Positions 24,306 to 32,686 of a DNA stretch of 64,000 nt are shown here, piece after piece. The stretch spans positions 813,996 to 877,995 of the forward strand of contig JADJWF010000001.1 in the NCBI GenBank assembly GCA_016716505.1, given 5' to 3'. Source of the DNA: Verrucomicrobiota bacterium. GTDB lineage: Bacteria > Verrucomicrobiota > Verrucomicrobiia > Limisphaerales > J093. Every line of letters starts with the position of its first letter. Position 1 is the stretch's first letter. The notes under the pieces are model-generated. The model ran no database searches. It was not told where the DNA came from and was given only the letters and a program-made list of their open reading frames with translations. A program made the position numbers and the translations under genes.

Positions 24306-24965
24306 ATGAGTTCGCTCAATGTTTTGGACGCGGTTCACGCGAGCCCTGGACGCCCGAAGGTCCGACAACACAATTCGGCAGCCGTGCCGGACTTGCCCTC
24401 TCCGAAGACCGCATGCCTGAGGAACATTATCAGTGCCGACCACCGCAAAGGCGTTTCCGCCGCCGCACCCAGCGTGCGGCTGGTTTTGGCCCTTTCAGGC
24501 TATTCTGCCATCCACCCGGTTCTCGATGCGTACGAGATGATCTGCCGCCAACTTCAGCCGGAGTTCCGGGTGGAGGAGTCATGGTGGCATTTTCACGCCC
24601 TGGCGCATCCTTCATTGCGCGATGTCACTGTGGCAGACGCGGCCCGGGCGGACATCATCCTGATTGCCCTGCACAACGCGGCCGACCCGCTGTGGATGCT
24701 GCGCGCCTGGGTGGATGCATGGTCCAACCGCCGAGAGACGGAGGAGGGTGCGCTCGTGCTGTTGCTGCCCACGTCAAGTGAGGAAACCAGCAACTCCGGC
24801 AGCATCGAGGTGTATCTGCGCGAGGCGGCTCGAATTGCCCCAATGGACTTCTTCGTCAATGCGCCGCCGATCTCGTTGATAGAACGAAGCCACGCATCGA
24901 GAAGGCTCGCCGCCAAGCAGCTTTACTCGTCCGAATCCACCCGGTGTTGGGGCATCAATGAGTAG
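24306..24965 (+). CDS. Hypothetical cytoplasmic protein upstream of a third sigma factor
   Basis: A 219-aa open frame. The N-terminal 50 residues look weak (Pro/Ser-rich), while the part from about residue 55 (PSVRLVLALSGYSAIHPVLD) is a regular alpha/beta fold with VADAARADIILIALHNAAD and GALVLLLPTS, resembling a receiver or Rossmann-like arrangement. The true start may therefore be internal. It ends about 210 bp before the third ECF sigma gene. No family is recognised. Confidence 0.5.
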   Translation: MSSLNVLDAVHASPGRPKVRQHNSAAVPDLPSPKTACLRNIISADHRKGVSAAAPSVRLVLALSGYSAIHPVLDAYEMICRQLQPEFRVEESWWHFHALAHPSLRDVTVADAARADIILIALHNAADPLWMLRAWVDAWSNRRETEEGALVLLLPTSSEETSNSGSIEVYLREAARIAPMDFFVNAPPISLIERSHASRRLAAKQLYSSESTRCWGINE

Positions 24966-25175
24966 CAGGCCATGCCTATTGATACCGATATGCCGCCCGG
25001 CTCTGGGGAAGCCTCGGTCGCCTCGCCGCCGCTCCACGCCGTGAAAGTGCCTTTCGCCGGTGGGCGAACGATCCTCTCCCGGTTTTGCTCCCACGGAGGG
25101 AAACCGCTGTGCTCCTGCTGGTCCAGGGGACGACGCCAACCACGGCGGGTGGTAGCAACAAGGCTTTGACTCCCG

Positions 25176-25886
25176 ATGGTTGCCGCTCTCCAACCTTCCC
25201 GCGCCGCCCTCGACGCGGCGGATGCGGATGACATGGCCCGTTTGGCGGAGGACGAGGATGAGGCGCTTCACCGGTTGATGCTTCGGCATCAACGCCCGCT
25301 TTTGGAGCGATTGTCGCGCATGCTGAGAAATGCCACGGAAGCGGACGAACTTTTCCATGAGGCTTTTCTCAGGGTGTATCGCCATCGCCATTCTTTCCGC
25401 CCGGGGGCGCGGTTTCAGTCCTGGCTCTACACCATCGCCTTGAACCTGGCGCGGAACTGCCTGCGCACCCGCCGCCGCCAGCCCACTATTGTCCCGCTGC
25501 CTGATGACGATGCGACCAACGGCGACGTGACGGCAGCCGACCTGCACGACGCCAGCCTGGCACCAGTGGAAGCCCTGGCGCGAGCCGAGTGGCTGGCGGG
25601 TTTGGACGCTGCCCTCGCTGCCCTGCCGCCTCAATTGCGCGAGCCACTGGAACAGTTTGCCTTCGAGGATCGCGGGCAGGCTGACATTGCGGCGGGTTTG
25701 GGCTGCACCACCAAAGCCGTGGAAGCCCGTGTTTATCACGCCCGGCAGCAGGTGCTTCACGCGTTGGAAAGCTGCGCAAGAAAGTCTGAGGGGTTTCATC
25801 TTCCCCGGCGTAGGCACAAGAGGAAGCGGCCTTCTGTGGGCAAAGATGCGAGTGCCCCGGCAGGTTGCGCAACAGAAAGACCATAG
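25176..25886 (+). CDS. ECF sigma factor (third, without visible anti-sigma)
   Basis: A 236-aa ECF sigma factor. Region 2: DMARLAEDEDEALHRLMLRH, LRNATEADELFHEAFLRVYR, FQSWLYTIALNLARNCLRTR. Region 4: LPPQLREPLEQFAFEDRGQA, GLGCTTKAVEARVYHARQQV. It resembles the other two but is more diverged and has no anti-sigma or CnrX-like gene beside it. A basic C-terminal tail of about 40 residues runs across promoter-like site H, so the tail may be fortuitous read-through rather than a domain. It may take its signal from elsewhere, for example by transcription from modules 1 or 2. Confidence 0.92.
   Translation: MVAALQPSRAALDAADADDMARLAEDEDEALHRLMLRHQRPLLERLSRMLRNATEADELFHEAFLRVYRHRHSFRPGARFQSWLYTIALNLARNCLRTRRRQPTIVPLPDDDATNGDVTAADLHDASLAPVEALARAEWLAGLDAALAALPPQLREPLEQFAFEDRGQADIAAGLGCTTKAVEARVYHARQQVLHALESCARKSEGFHLPRRRHKRKRPSVGKDASAPAGCATERP
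25786..25813 (+). promoter_or_regulatory. ECF-type promoter site H (inside the end of a sigma gene)
   Basis: TCTGAGGGGTTTC (last G at 25793) then CGTAGG from 25809 (16 nt apart). It lies in the last 100 bp of the third sigma gene and 90 nt before the DUF3347 gene at 25902. Confidence 0.6.
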
Positions 25887-25901
25887 ACGTTAAACAAATC
25901 A

Positions 25902-26450
25902 ATGAAACCAACGACACTGCTAATCGGAACCACAATTCTCATTGCCACTGCCACGGGGCTGCACGCTCAAGGATGTTGCAGTGCGTCTTCGGGCGCGACG
26001 GGGCACGCCGGACACGGCCAAGCCACGGCCAGCGCCCCCGCCAAGACCACCTTGCCGAAGCTCGACTTGAAGGGTGTGGCCAAACCGGTATTCGAGAACT
26101 ACCTCGCCGCACAGGCGTCTCTGGCCAGCGATTCGCTGGCTAAGATCTCGGCCAGTGCTTCGGCTCTCGCTCTGGCCGTGCGCGAAGATACGGCGAAGAG
26201 CTTTCCTGCCGATGTGGCGACCCAAGCCGAGGCGCTGGCCAAGGCGAAGGATCTGGCTGCCGCGCGGAAGGCGTTTCAACCCCTGAGCGAGTCGCTCATT
26301 CGCTACGCCAAGACTGGCAACATCCCGGCGGGAACGCTCTACGAGGTCTATTGCCCGATGGCCAAGGCTGGTTGGCTGCAAGCCGACAAGACGGTGCGAA
26401 ATCCTTACTTTGGCCAGGCGATGCTCGATTGCGGACAGATCAAGGGTTGA
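25902..26450 (+). CDS. Exported DUF3347 copper-associated protein
   Basis: A 182-aa protein with a signal peptide (IGTTILIATATGLHA) followed by QGCCSASS and a His/Ala linker (GHAGHGQA). The body is a helical DUF3347 domain, with the family ending YCPMAKAGWLQADKTVRNPY and MLDCGQIKG. DUF3347 domains occur in, or beside, CusB-like proteins and copper-resistance loci, and the YCPM and MLDCG words are probable metal ligands. Promoter site H lies directly upstream. Confidence 0.85.
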   Translation: MKPTTLLIGTTILIATATGLHAQGCCSASSGATGHAGHGQATASAPAKTTLPKLDLKGVAKPVFENYLAAQASLASDSLAKISASASALALAVREDTAKSFPADVATQAEALAKAKDLAAARKAFQPLSESLIRYAKTGNIPAGTLYEVYCPMAKAGWLQADKTVRNPYFGQAMLDCGQIKG

Positions 26451-26668
26451 AGCGCATCCACTGGACGAAACCGCACGGAACATGTGGTCGAGCGGTGTAA
26501 CATCCCGATTACAGCCTGTGTTCAATTCAGCCGTGCGCCTTTGGCGCGCTGGCAGTGCCGTTTCCCCACGGGGGTTTCCCCCGACCTCCCTGGCGGCCCG
26601 CCAGCGCGCTCCGACCTCGGACTCTGTCCAGCGATGTGCCGCTTTGGGCTGCCTTCGATCCCATTTTG

Positions 26669-26697
26669 CAGAGGGATGAAGGTGCGGCCGCCGTAAG
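26669..26697 (+). promoter_or_regulatory. ECF-type promoter site I
   Basis: GCAGAGGGATGAA (last G at 26675) followed 17 nt later by CGTAAG from 26692. The start codon of the receiver gene is only 18 bp further, so the transcript would have a very short leader. Apart from this site the gap 26451-26712 shows nothing. Confidence 0.55.
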
Positions 26698-26712
26698 CAA
26701 GGCAACCTGATC

Positions 26713-27183
26713 ATGCAACCCGCGCGTATTCTCGTGGTGGATGACAATGCGCTTAGCCGCAGGGCGGTGGGCTTGTTCCTGGAGTGTCCGCGATACACCA
26801 CGGTGTATGCGGCTGACGGGGAAACGGCGTTGAGCATTCTTCTTGGCCAGCCCTTTAACGCAGTGATCACGGATGTGGACATGCCCCGAATGGACGGCCT
26901 CGAACTGCTGCGCTACATCCATGATCGTTTGCCCTGGTTGCCGGTCATCATTGTCACCGGGAAGGACTCGGAGAAGGTGCGTCAGGCGGCGTTTGCGTGC
27001 CACGCCGTTGCCGTGTTCAACAAGCCAGTGCGGCGAGATGCCTTGCTTGAAGCGCTCGCTTTAGGATTGCGGTGGGCGGCAGAGAGATCGTTTGTGCGTT
27101 GCCCGTCCGAACTTCCTGCAATCCTTCATTCCGTCGGCGAGTCTGAAAAGTTGACGGATTTGAACAGCCCCATACCAAGATGA
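26713..27183 (+). CDS. Stand-alone response regulator receiver
   Basis: A 156-aa receiver domain without an output domain. ILVVDDNALSRRAVG carries the acidic pocket, AVITDVDMPRMDGLEL the phosphoacceptor Asp, IIVTGKD the conserved Thr and VFNKPVRRDALLEAL the Lys-Pro. No histidine kinase is nearby. Its stop overlaps the start of the thioredoxin-fusion gene as ATGA. It would act by binding another protein. Confidence 0.9.
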   Translation: MQPARILVVDDNALSRRAVGLFLECPRYTTVYAADGETALSILLGQPFNAVITDVDMPRMDGLELLRYIHDRLPWLPVIIVTGKDSEKVRQAAFACHAVAVFNKPVRRDALLEALALGLRWAAERSFVRCPSELPAILHSVGESEKLTDLNSPIPR

Positions 27184-28523
27184 TCCGGTTTCCAGACGGC
27201 AAGACAGATACCGCGAGCAAAGCGCAGTCCTCGCAGCTCGTGCGGAATTGGCGGGCGTTCAGCTTCCTGGCCGTGATCGCCCTGGCGGCACTCGCGTTCT
27301 GGCAACCGGTCCGCCACTACGTGCTGACGGCGGGTGTCCTTCGATCTGACGCGCCTTCCGAATCCGCGCTGGCAGAGGCGGTCGAAGGCGCGTCTGATCC
27401 AACTCAAGTCCTGCAACGTATCTGGCAAGCTGGCAGTCTCTCCGGACGCGGCTTTGTGATCGGCTATTTGCAGCGCAATCAGAAGCCCGATGCCTTGCCG
27501 GTCCGCCAAATGCAACCCGTGCTGGAGCAAGCTACGTGGGATGCGGACCTCGACACACGGGAGGCTGCCTTCAGCGTGCTGGAGCAGCAGAAGAGCCCGT
27601 CATTGCGCCGCTGGTTGCGTCAGCAATTGAGTGACGCTGATCCGGCCGTGCGTGCCCTGGCGGTGCAGCACTTGTCACGCATTGCCAGCTCGAACGACGT
27701 GCCCGCAGTGGTCCGCCTGCTGGACGATCCTGATCCCAGAGTCGTGGCAGTCACCGGAACGCTGTTGAAGCGGGTCACAGGGCAGGATTTCGGGCTCAAA
27801 GCCACACAGGCTTTGCCCAAATTCGCCTGGCCGCTCTCGACACCTCCCGTCCCCGTGGACTGGGCGGGACTCAACCGTGGACGCGATGCCTGGCGGGAAT
27901 GGTGGGCCAAGCACCGAGCCTGCTTTCCATCCGAAGAGCACCCGTCCGAGTCAGCGCCTCACTTCTTCGCACGTCCGACGCCCGACTTTGCATTGGAGGA
28001 CTTCGATGGGAGGCGTGTGCGGTTGTCCGATTTTCGCGGCAAGGCAGTGCTCGTCGGTTTCTGGAATCTCACCAACGATCTCAGCACGGTAGATGAACCG
28101 GCTTTCCACGCCTTGCTGCAACATCGCGGCAACGATCTTGCCGTCCTCAGCATCGCCATAGACCCCGCTGTGTGGCCCGAAGAAAGTTGCGGTGACCATG
28201 GTGGCGGACACGGCGACGAACATGGGGATGCCCACGAACCCGCACAGTCACATTGCCACAAAGCGCGGATGGACCTGGCCGGGACGAGAGCCGCAGCGCG
28301 TGCGCTCGCCGCGCGTTCGGGGGTTCGCCATCCGGTGCTCGTGGATACGACTGCCGCGCTTGCAATCCGATATGCCGTCAACGATTTGCCCGCCTATGTG
28401 CTTCTGGACGCTCAAGGCAATCTGCGCCGCCGTGTGACTGGCAGCCGGACGGAAGCCACGTTTCGCGCGATGGTGGATGAGATCACGCCGACGGCCTCCC
28501 TGCCGACGTCGGGCAGGAACTGA
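27180..28523 (+). CDS. Membrane-anchored HEAT-repeat/thioredoxin-fold fusion with His-rich insert
   Basis: A 447-aa protein. Residues 1-45 hold a cytoplasmic start and one membrane helix (FLAVIALAALAFWQPV). Residues about 110-200 contain HEAT-like repeats (DTREAAFSVLEQQKSPSLRR, DPAVRALAVQHLS). From about 262 there is an AhpC/TlpA-like thioredoxin fold (PTPDFALEDFDGRRVRLSDF, KAVLVGFWNLTND). The usual WCxxC after the FW is replaced by NLTND, so it is not a normal disulfide reductase. An insert CGDHGGGHGDEHGDAH is very His-rich and lies where other redoxins have a loop; it likely binds metal. The fusion is unusual. The C-terminal LPAYVLLDAQGNLRRRVTG is typical of TlpA-like folds. Confidence 0.82.
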   Translation: MIRFPDGKTDTASKAQSSQLVRNWRAFSFLAVIALAALAFWQPVRHYVLTAGVLRSDAPSESALAEAVEGASDPTQVLQRIWQAGSLSGRGFVIGYLQRNQKPDALPVRQMQPVLEQATWDADLDTREAAFSVLEQQKSPSLRRWLRQQLSDADPAVRALAVQHLSRIASSNDVPAVVRLLDDPDPRVVAVTGTLLKRVTGQDFGLKATQALPKFAWPLSTPPVPVDWAGLNRGRDAWREWWAKHRACFPSEEHPSESAPHFFARPTPDFALEDFDGRRVRLSDFRGKAVLVGFWNLTNDLSTVDEPAFHALLQHRGNDLAVLSIAIDPAVWPEESCGDHGGGHGDEHGDAHEPAQSHCHKARMDLAGTRAAARALAARSGVRHPVLVDTTAALAIRYAVNDLPAYVLLDAQGNLRRRVTGSRTEATFRAMVDEITPTASLPTSGRN

Positions 28524-28531
28524 AAAAGATT

Positions 28532-28561
28532 TTCTGAGGGTTTTCCCCCGCGACGGAGTAA
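28532..28561 (+). promoter_or_regulatory. ECF-type promoter site J
   Basis: TTCTGAGGGTTTT (last G at 28540) then AGTAAG from 28557, 17 nt apart, within ACGGAGTAAG. It lies 112 nt before the small lipoprotein gene at 28674. Confidence 0.65.
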
Positions 28562-28673
28562 GCCCACTGTAGGGCGGAGCAGAATCATCCCCCTGTGCTC
28601 TTCCGGCGGCTATGTTGGCCGTCCGTGGCGCACAACGACTCATTACCGAGACAACGCAGAAAGAATCGAACGA

Positions 28674-28832
28674 ATGAATACCAGAAACATCTCTCGCAGT
28701 ATCACCCTTGGTGCGGCGGCTGTCTTAATCGTCTTGGCCGGGGCGCTGTTCCTGGCCGGGTGCGCAAGTAGCGGCGACAGTGGCAGCGCTGGCAGCAGTT
28801 CCAGCCAGCCGAGCCATCAGCATCACCACTGA
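28674..28832 (+). CDS. Very small His-tailed lipoprotein
   Basis: A 52-aa protein starting MNTRNISRSITLGAAAVLIV with a lipobox LAGC (Cys30), a Ser/Gly-rich linker and a HQHHH end. The mature lipid-anchored peptide would have only some 23 residues, ending in a metal-binding His cluster. It has its own promoter-like site J and starts the set of genes running to 29.7 kb. Confidence 0.75.
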   Translation: MNTRNISRSITLGAAAVLIVLAGALFLAGCASSGDSGSAGSSSSQPSHQHHH

Positions 28833-28868
28833 CGGCAAAGCGGTTGCGCAAACACAAGCGAGTCTGCC

Positions 28869-29180
28869 GTGAAAAAGCAAATTACCCACAAGCCCGGCGC
28901 GGACGCGAGAGTGCCGAGCGCTACTCGCTTTGAACTGGTCCGCCCTGAAGCCCGTGCGGCTTTCCTGGCTGGCTCGTTCAATGACTGGCATCCCAACACA
29001 TTTCCCATGATCCCCGGAGACGGTGGGAAATGGGTGAAAGAACTGGCCTTGCCGCCTGGCCGCTACGAATACCTGTTCGTGGTGGACGGTGTGTGGGTGG
29101 CGGATTCGGCCGCGCCGGAGTCTGTGCCCAATCCGCACGGGGGCGTGAACTCGGTCATTGTCGTACCGGCCCACACTTAG
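28869..29180 (+). CDS. Single-domain glycogen-binding (CBM48/AMPK-beta-like) protein, copy 2
   Basis: A 103-aa protein consisting of one CBM48-like domain: RFELVRPEARAAFLAGSFND, GGKWVKELALPPGRYEYLF, VDGVWVADSAAPESVPNPHG. No enzyme domain or export signal is attached. It is more typical of the AMPK-beta-like family than the copy at 23161 (the FNDW and GRYEYLFVVDG words are exact). It lies 36 bp after the lipoprotein and is likely cotranscribed from site J. Confidence 0.87.
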   Translation: MKKQITHKPGADARVPSATRFELVRPEARAAFLAGSFNDWHPNTFPMIPGDGGKWVKELALPPGRYEYLFVVDGVWVADSAAPESVPNPHGGVNSVIVVPAHT

Positions 29181-29198
29181 GGTGTTTGAACCAGCACC

Positions 29199-29699
29199 AT
29201 GAACCTCACCTCGGAACATCTGCACGTCCTGCTCAACCATCTCCCCTTGGTGGGGCTGATGGTGGCAGCCGTGGTCTTGGTCGTCGCGCTCGTGCTCCGA
29301 AATCGTCCGACAATAGTGCTGGGGCTGGCCCTGGTGGCGCTGATGGCCGGGGCGGCGTGGCCGGTGATCGAGTCAGGCCAAAGCAGCTATGTCCGGGTGC
29401 GGGAACTGGCCGACGAGGAGGGTAAGGCGCATTTGCGACGCCACATGGTGTTGGCAGAACGCTGGGACAAGCTGTATTACGCCACGGCGGGGGTGGCTGT
29501 GCTGGGATTGCTGGCGGCATGGAAGTGGCCGCGTGGATTCCACGCGCTGGCCGTGCTGGCACTGTTGCTCGCCGCGGCCAGCCTTGTGGCGGGCGCTGTC
29601 ATCGCTGAAGCAGGTGGCAAGGTCCGGCATCCCGAGTTCCGCACTGGCCCGCCCGCGCCGGAAAATCACGAGGACGGCGATCACCACCACACCCACTGA
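29199..29699 (+). CDS. DUF2231-like four-helix membrane protein with His tail
   Basis: A 166-aa inner-membrane protein with four or five hydrophobic helices. The N-terminus HLHVLLNHLPLVGLMVA carries His residues in the first helix, a pattern known from DUF2231-like proteins that may bind haem or metal. A cytoplasmic or periplasmic loop (YVRVRELADEEGKAHLRRHM) follows the second helix, and the tail ends EDGDHHHTH. It starts 18 bp after the CBM48-like gene, in the same direction. Confidence 0.72.
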   Translation: MNLTSEHLHVLLNHLPLVGLMVAAVVLVVALVLRNRPTIVLGLALVALMAGAAWPVIESGQSSYVRVRELADEEGKAHLRRHMVLAERWDKLYYATAGVAVLGLLAAWKWPRGFHALAVLALLLAAASLVAGAVIAEAGGKVRHPEFRTGPPAPENHEDGDHHHTH

Positions 29700-29766
29700 C
29701 CGTCGAAATAATGAGTTTGGTCCTTAAGCCGTTGTAATATGCTCCCATCATCACCAGTGACTCACT

Positions 29767-31188
29767 ATGTCTAGGCAGTTCATTACACACATGAGTAGGC
29801 GCAAATGGAATTGGCTCTTCGCCGGGGTCGGCACTGTTGCCGCAGCGATGCTGTTTTCCGGCTGCAAGGGCGTTCCCACCAAAACCGAAAAACAGTCGCG
29901 AGCCGACTTGAAGGCGGTGACGCAAGTGTATCGGCCCGGCGAACGCAAGGCGACGTTGCCTCCGCTGGATACGAATGCCACGCTCGGCACGTTCCTGACC
30001 TACGCCATGCTCAACCAACCGCGCGTCGAGGCGGCCTACTACGACTACGCGGCGGCAGTGGAGCGGATCACGGTGGAACGGTCGCTGCCCGATCCGCGCC
30101 TGACGCTGGAACTGGACATTCAGGAAGTCGTGACCACGGTGATGCCGGGACTGATGACCGACCTGCCGTGGGTAAAAAAGCTGCGCATCCGGGCGGACGC
30201 GGCTTCCGCCGAGAGCCAGGCCAAGTATTTTGGCTTTGAAAGCGCAGTGCTTCAGACCGCGTTCGAGGTGAAGCGGCCGTATTACCAGTTGTATTTCCTG
30301 AACGAACGCTTGCGCGTGAACCGCGAGACGCTGGCCCTGCTGGGGCAACTGGAGCAACTGGCCCGCACGCAAGTCGAAGCGGGCAAGGCCACGCTCCAAG
30401 ATGTCCTGCGGGCAGAAATCGAGCAGGACCGGCTCAAGACGGAGATCGTGAATCTGGACGATTCGCGCAATCCCCTGCTGGCGCAGTTCAAAGCGGCGCT
30501 GGGGTTGAAAGCGGATCAACCGAACCCACCAATCCCAGCACAGTTTGAATCCACACCGATGGACTTGACCCCGGAGCAACTCTTCGCGGACGCGCTGGCG
30601 CGTAATCCACGCCTCAAGGCGATGGAAGCCGAGGTGCGCATGGCCGAGACGGGCATCCGGCTCGCGCGCACGAGCAAGTTGCCGGACTTCAATCTGGGCG
30701 TCGAAGCCGACGCGAAGGCGTCCCCCGTGATGGTGCGACCGACGCTGGGGGTGACGCTCCCGATCTGGCGCGACAAGATCGCGGCGGAGATCGCCTCGGC
30801 ACAGGCGCTCAAGAGCGCCGCGCAGGCCCGGCTGTCGGCGGAGCAAATCCAACTGGCCGTAGAGTTCGCGGACAAGTCGTTCATGTATCGCGAGGCCACG
30901 CGCAACTTGGAGTTGCTCACCAAATCGTTGCTGCCAAAGGCACGGCAAGCCTTGGAGGTCGCACGCTCCGGCTACAGCAGCGGCAAGGTGGATTTCATCA
31001 ACTTGCAGGAAGCCCAACGTTCGTTCTTGGAGTTTCAACTCGCCGAAGTGGAAGCCCGCACGCGGCGCGAATTGGTGCTGGCGGAAGTGTCCTTGCTGAT
31101 CGTGGGTGTGCCGCCGCCCGGTGCGCCAATCCTGACCACGACCCTCCAATCCCCTGCGCCTGTCCAACCCGTTTCAGACAAGCAATAG
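29767..31188 (+). CDS. cusC: Outer-membrane efflux channel, CusC/TolC family
   Basis: A 473-aa TolC-family protein, first gene of a CusCBA-type copper efflux set. The ATG at 29791 (MSRRKWNWLF) would give a cleaner lipoprotein signal (AAMLFSGC). The OEP repeat halves are visible as long helices (ETLALLGQLEQLARTQVEAG, with ATLQDVLRAEIEQDRLKTEI, and later YSSGKVDFINLQEAQRSFL). With the periplasmic adaptor and RND pump it would form the trans-envelope channel. It lies 31 bp before the adaptor gene. The cusC/czcC choice rests on the CusA-like partner. Confidence 0.88.
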   Translation: MSRQFITHMSRRKWNWLFAGVGTVAAAMLFSGCKGVPTKTEKQSRADLKAVTQVYRPGERKATLPPLDTNATLGTFLTYAMLNQPRVEAAYYDYAAAVERITVERSLPDPRLTLELDIQEVVTTVMPGLMTDLPWVKKLRIRADAASAESQAKYFGFESAVLQTAFEVKRPYYQLYFLNERLRVNRETLALLGQLEQLARTQVEAGKATLQDVLRAEIEQDRLKTEIVNLDDSRNPLLAQFKAALGLKADQPNPPIPAQFESTPMDLTPEQLFADALARNPRLKAMEAEVRMAETGIRLARTSKLPDFNLGVEADAKASPVMVRPTLGVTLPIWRDKIAAEIASAQALKSAAQARLSAEQIQLAVEFADKSFMYREATRNLELLTKSLLPKARQALEVARSGYSSGKVDFINLQEAQRSFLEFQLAEVEARTRRELVLAEVSLLIVGVPPPGAPILTTTLQSPAPVQPVSDKQ

Positions 31189-31219
31189 CCTGCCAACTTC
31201 AACCCCTTTGAATTGATCT

Positions 31220-32671
31220 ATGCGAAATCGAATTGTACTCCTGCTCATGAGTGCGCTGCTGGTGATCGGCGGCGCGTGGCTGGTTGGCTGCAAACCAGGT
31301 GGCGACGGTCACGGCGACCACGGCTCGGGCCAAGCGAAGCAGAAATACCACTGCCCGATGCACCCGACCTACGTGGCCGACAAGCCGGGCGATTGCCCCA
31401 TCTGCGGCATGAAGCTCGTGCCGATCAAAGGCGACAAGCCAGCGGCCAAGCCGGCCGCCCCCGCGGCGGAAGACAAGTTCCCGCAGGTCAAGGCCGGACA
31501 GTATTACTGCCCGATGGGGGCAGAGCATGTGCAGGACGGGCCGGGCAAGTGCCCCAAGTGCGGGATGAATCTGGTGGAGAAGAAGGCAGCGCCGGCTGGT
31601 CACGAGGGACATGGGGCGAGCGCGGCGGAAGCGCCCGTGCCGGGGCGCATCAGCCTCAGCCTTTCGGCGGACAAGCGGCAGTTGATTGGCCTGTCGCTCG
31701 CTACCGTGGAGAAGCGCGAGCTGACACGGAACGTTCGCACGACCGCAGTGGTGACGCACGACGAAACCCGTTATGCCCGCATCGCTCCGAGGTTCGGCGG
31801 GTGGGTGCGCAAGCTGCACGTGAACTTCACCGGTGCTCCGGTGGCGAAAGGCGAACCGCTGTTCACCGTGTATAGCCCCGAACTCTTTTCGACCGAGAAC
31901 GAATATCTGATTGCCTGGCGTGGCGTCGGCCAATTGAGCGGCGATGCGTCCAAGGACTTGCGGAGCACGGCGACGAACCTGTTGGCCTCAGCCCGCCGCC
32001 GCCTCGAATTGTGGGAGATTGGCGACGAGGAAATCCGTGCGCTGGAAGAGCGGGGCACGGCCAGTGATGAGATGCTGTTCCGCTCGCCGATTGCGGGCCA
32101 TGTCGTGGCCAAGACCGCCGTCGAGGGCAAAGCCTTCATGGCCGGCGAGTCGCTTTACGAGGTGGCGGACCTTTCGCACCTGTGGCTGGACGCCTGGGTG
32201 TTTGAGTCGGACTTGCCGTTGATGAAAACAGGGCTGAAGGGCACGGTCACGTTCCCCTACCTGGCCAACAAGACGTTTACCGCGACGATTACGTTCCTCT
32301 ACCCGCACATTGATCCGCAGACGCGGCGCGGGCGCGTCCGCCTGGAACTGGACAACCCGGAGCACGTGTTGCGGCCGGACATGTGGGCCAGCGTCGGGAT
32401 TGAAGTGCCGATGGGTGAGAAGGTGCTGATCCCGGCCGGGTCAGTGATTGACACGGGCCAGCGGTTTGTCGCGTTTGTGGATGGCGAAGACGAGCATTTG
32501 CAGCCGCGCGAGTTGAAGGTTGGCTTCAAGACCGATGACGAATATGAAGTGCTCTCCGGTGTGAGGGCGGGCGAGAAGGTGGTGTCGCGCGCCCTGTTCC
32601 TCGTGGATTCGGAAAGCCAGCTCAAGGCGGCGATTGCCGGCATGGGCGAAGCGGGCGGACACAAGCACTAA
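31220..32671 (+). CDS. cusB: RND periplasmic adaptor, CusB-like, with two heavy-metal-binding domains
   Basis: A 483-aa lipoprotein (lipobox LVGC, Cys24). Two heavy-metal-binding modules follow the His-rich start: YHCPMHP...CPICGMKLVPI at residues 43-69 and YYCPMG...CPKCGMNLVEK at 95-121. Then comes the membrane-fusion core: RIAPRFGGWVRKLHVNFTGA, SPIAGHVVAKTAVEGKAFM and the barrel TRRGRVRLELDNPEHVLRPD. It ends HKH. Single modules of this type are common in copper adaptors; two in tandem is less usual. It lies 15 bp ahead of the pump gene. Confidence 0.93.
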   Translation: MRNRIVLLLMSALLVIGGAWLVGCKPGGDGHGDHGSGQAKQKYHCPMHPTYVADKPGDCPICGMKLVPIKGDKPAAKPAAPAAEDKFPQVKAGQYYCPMGAEHVQDGPGKCPKCGMNLVEKKAAPAGHEGHGASAAEAPVPGRISLSLSADKRQLIGLSLATVEKRELTRNVRTTAVVTHDETRYARIAPRFGGWVRKLHVNFTGAPVAKGEPLFTVYSPELFSTENEYLIAWRGVGQLSGDASKDLRSTATNLLASARRRLELWEIGDEEIRALEERGTASDEMLFRSPIAGHVVAKTAVEGKAFMAGESLYEVADLSHLWLDAWVFESDLPLMKTGLKGTVTFPYLANKTFTATITFLYPHIDPQTRRGRVRLELDNPEHVLRPDMWASVGIEVPMGEKVLIPAGSVIDTGQRFVAFVDGEDEHLQPRELKVGFKTDDEYEVLSGVRAGEKVVSRALFLVDSESQLKAAIAGMGEAGGHKH

Positions 32672-32686
32672 CACTCTTTCACGCTC

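Noticed and set aside
29599..31167. A 522-codon minus-strand frame opposite the cusC-like gene
   Set aside because: Antisense to a clear TolC-family gene; composition is that of a shadow frame.
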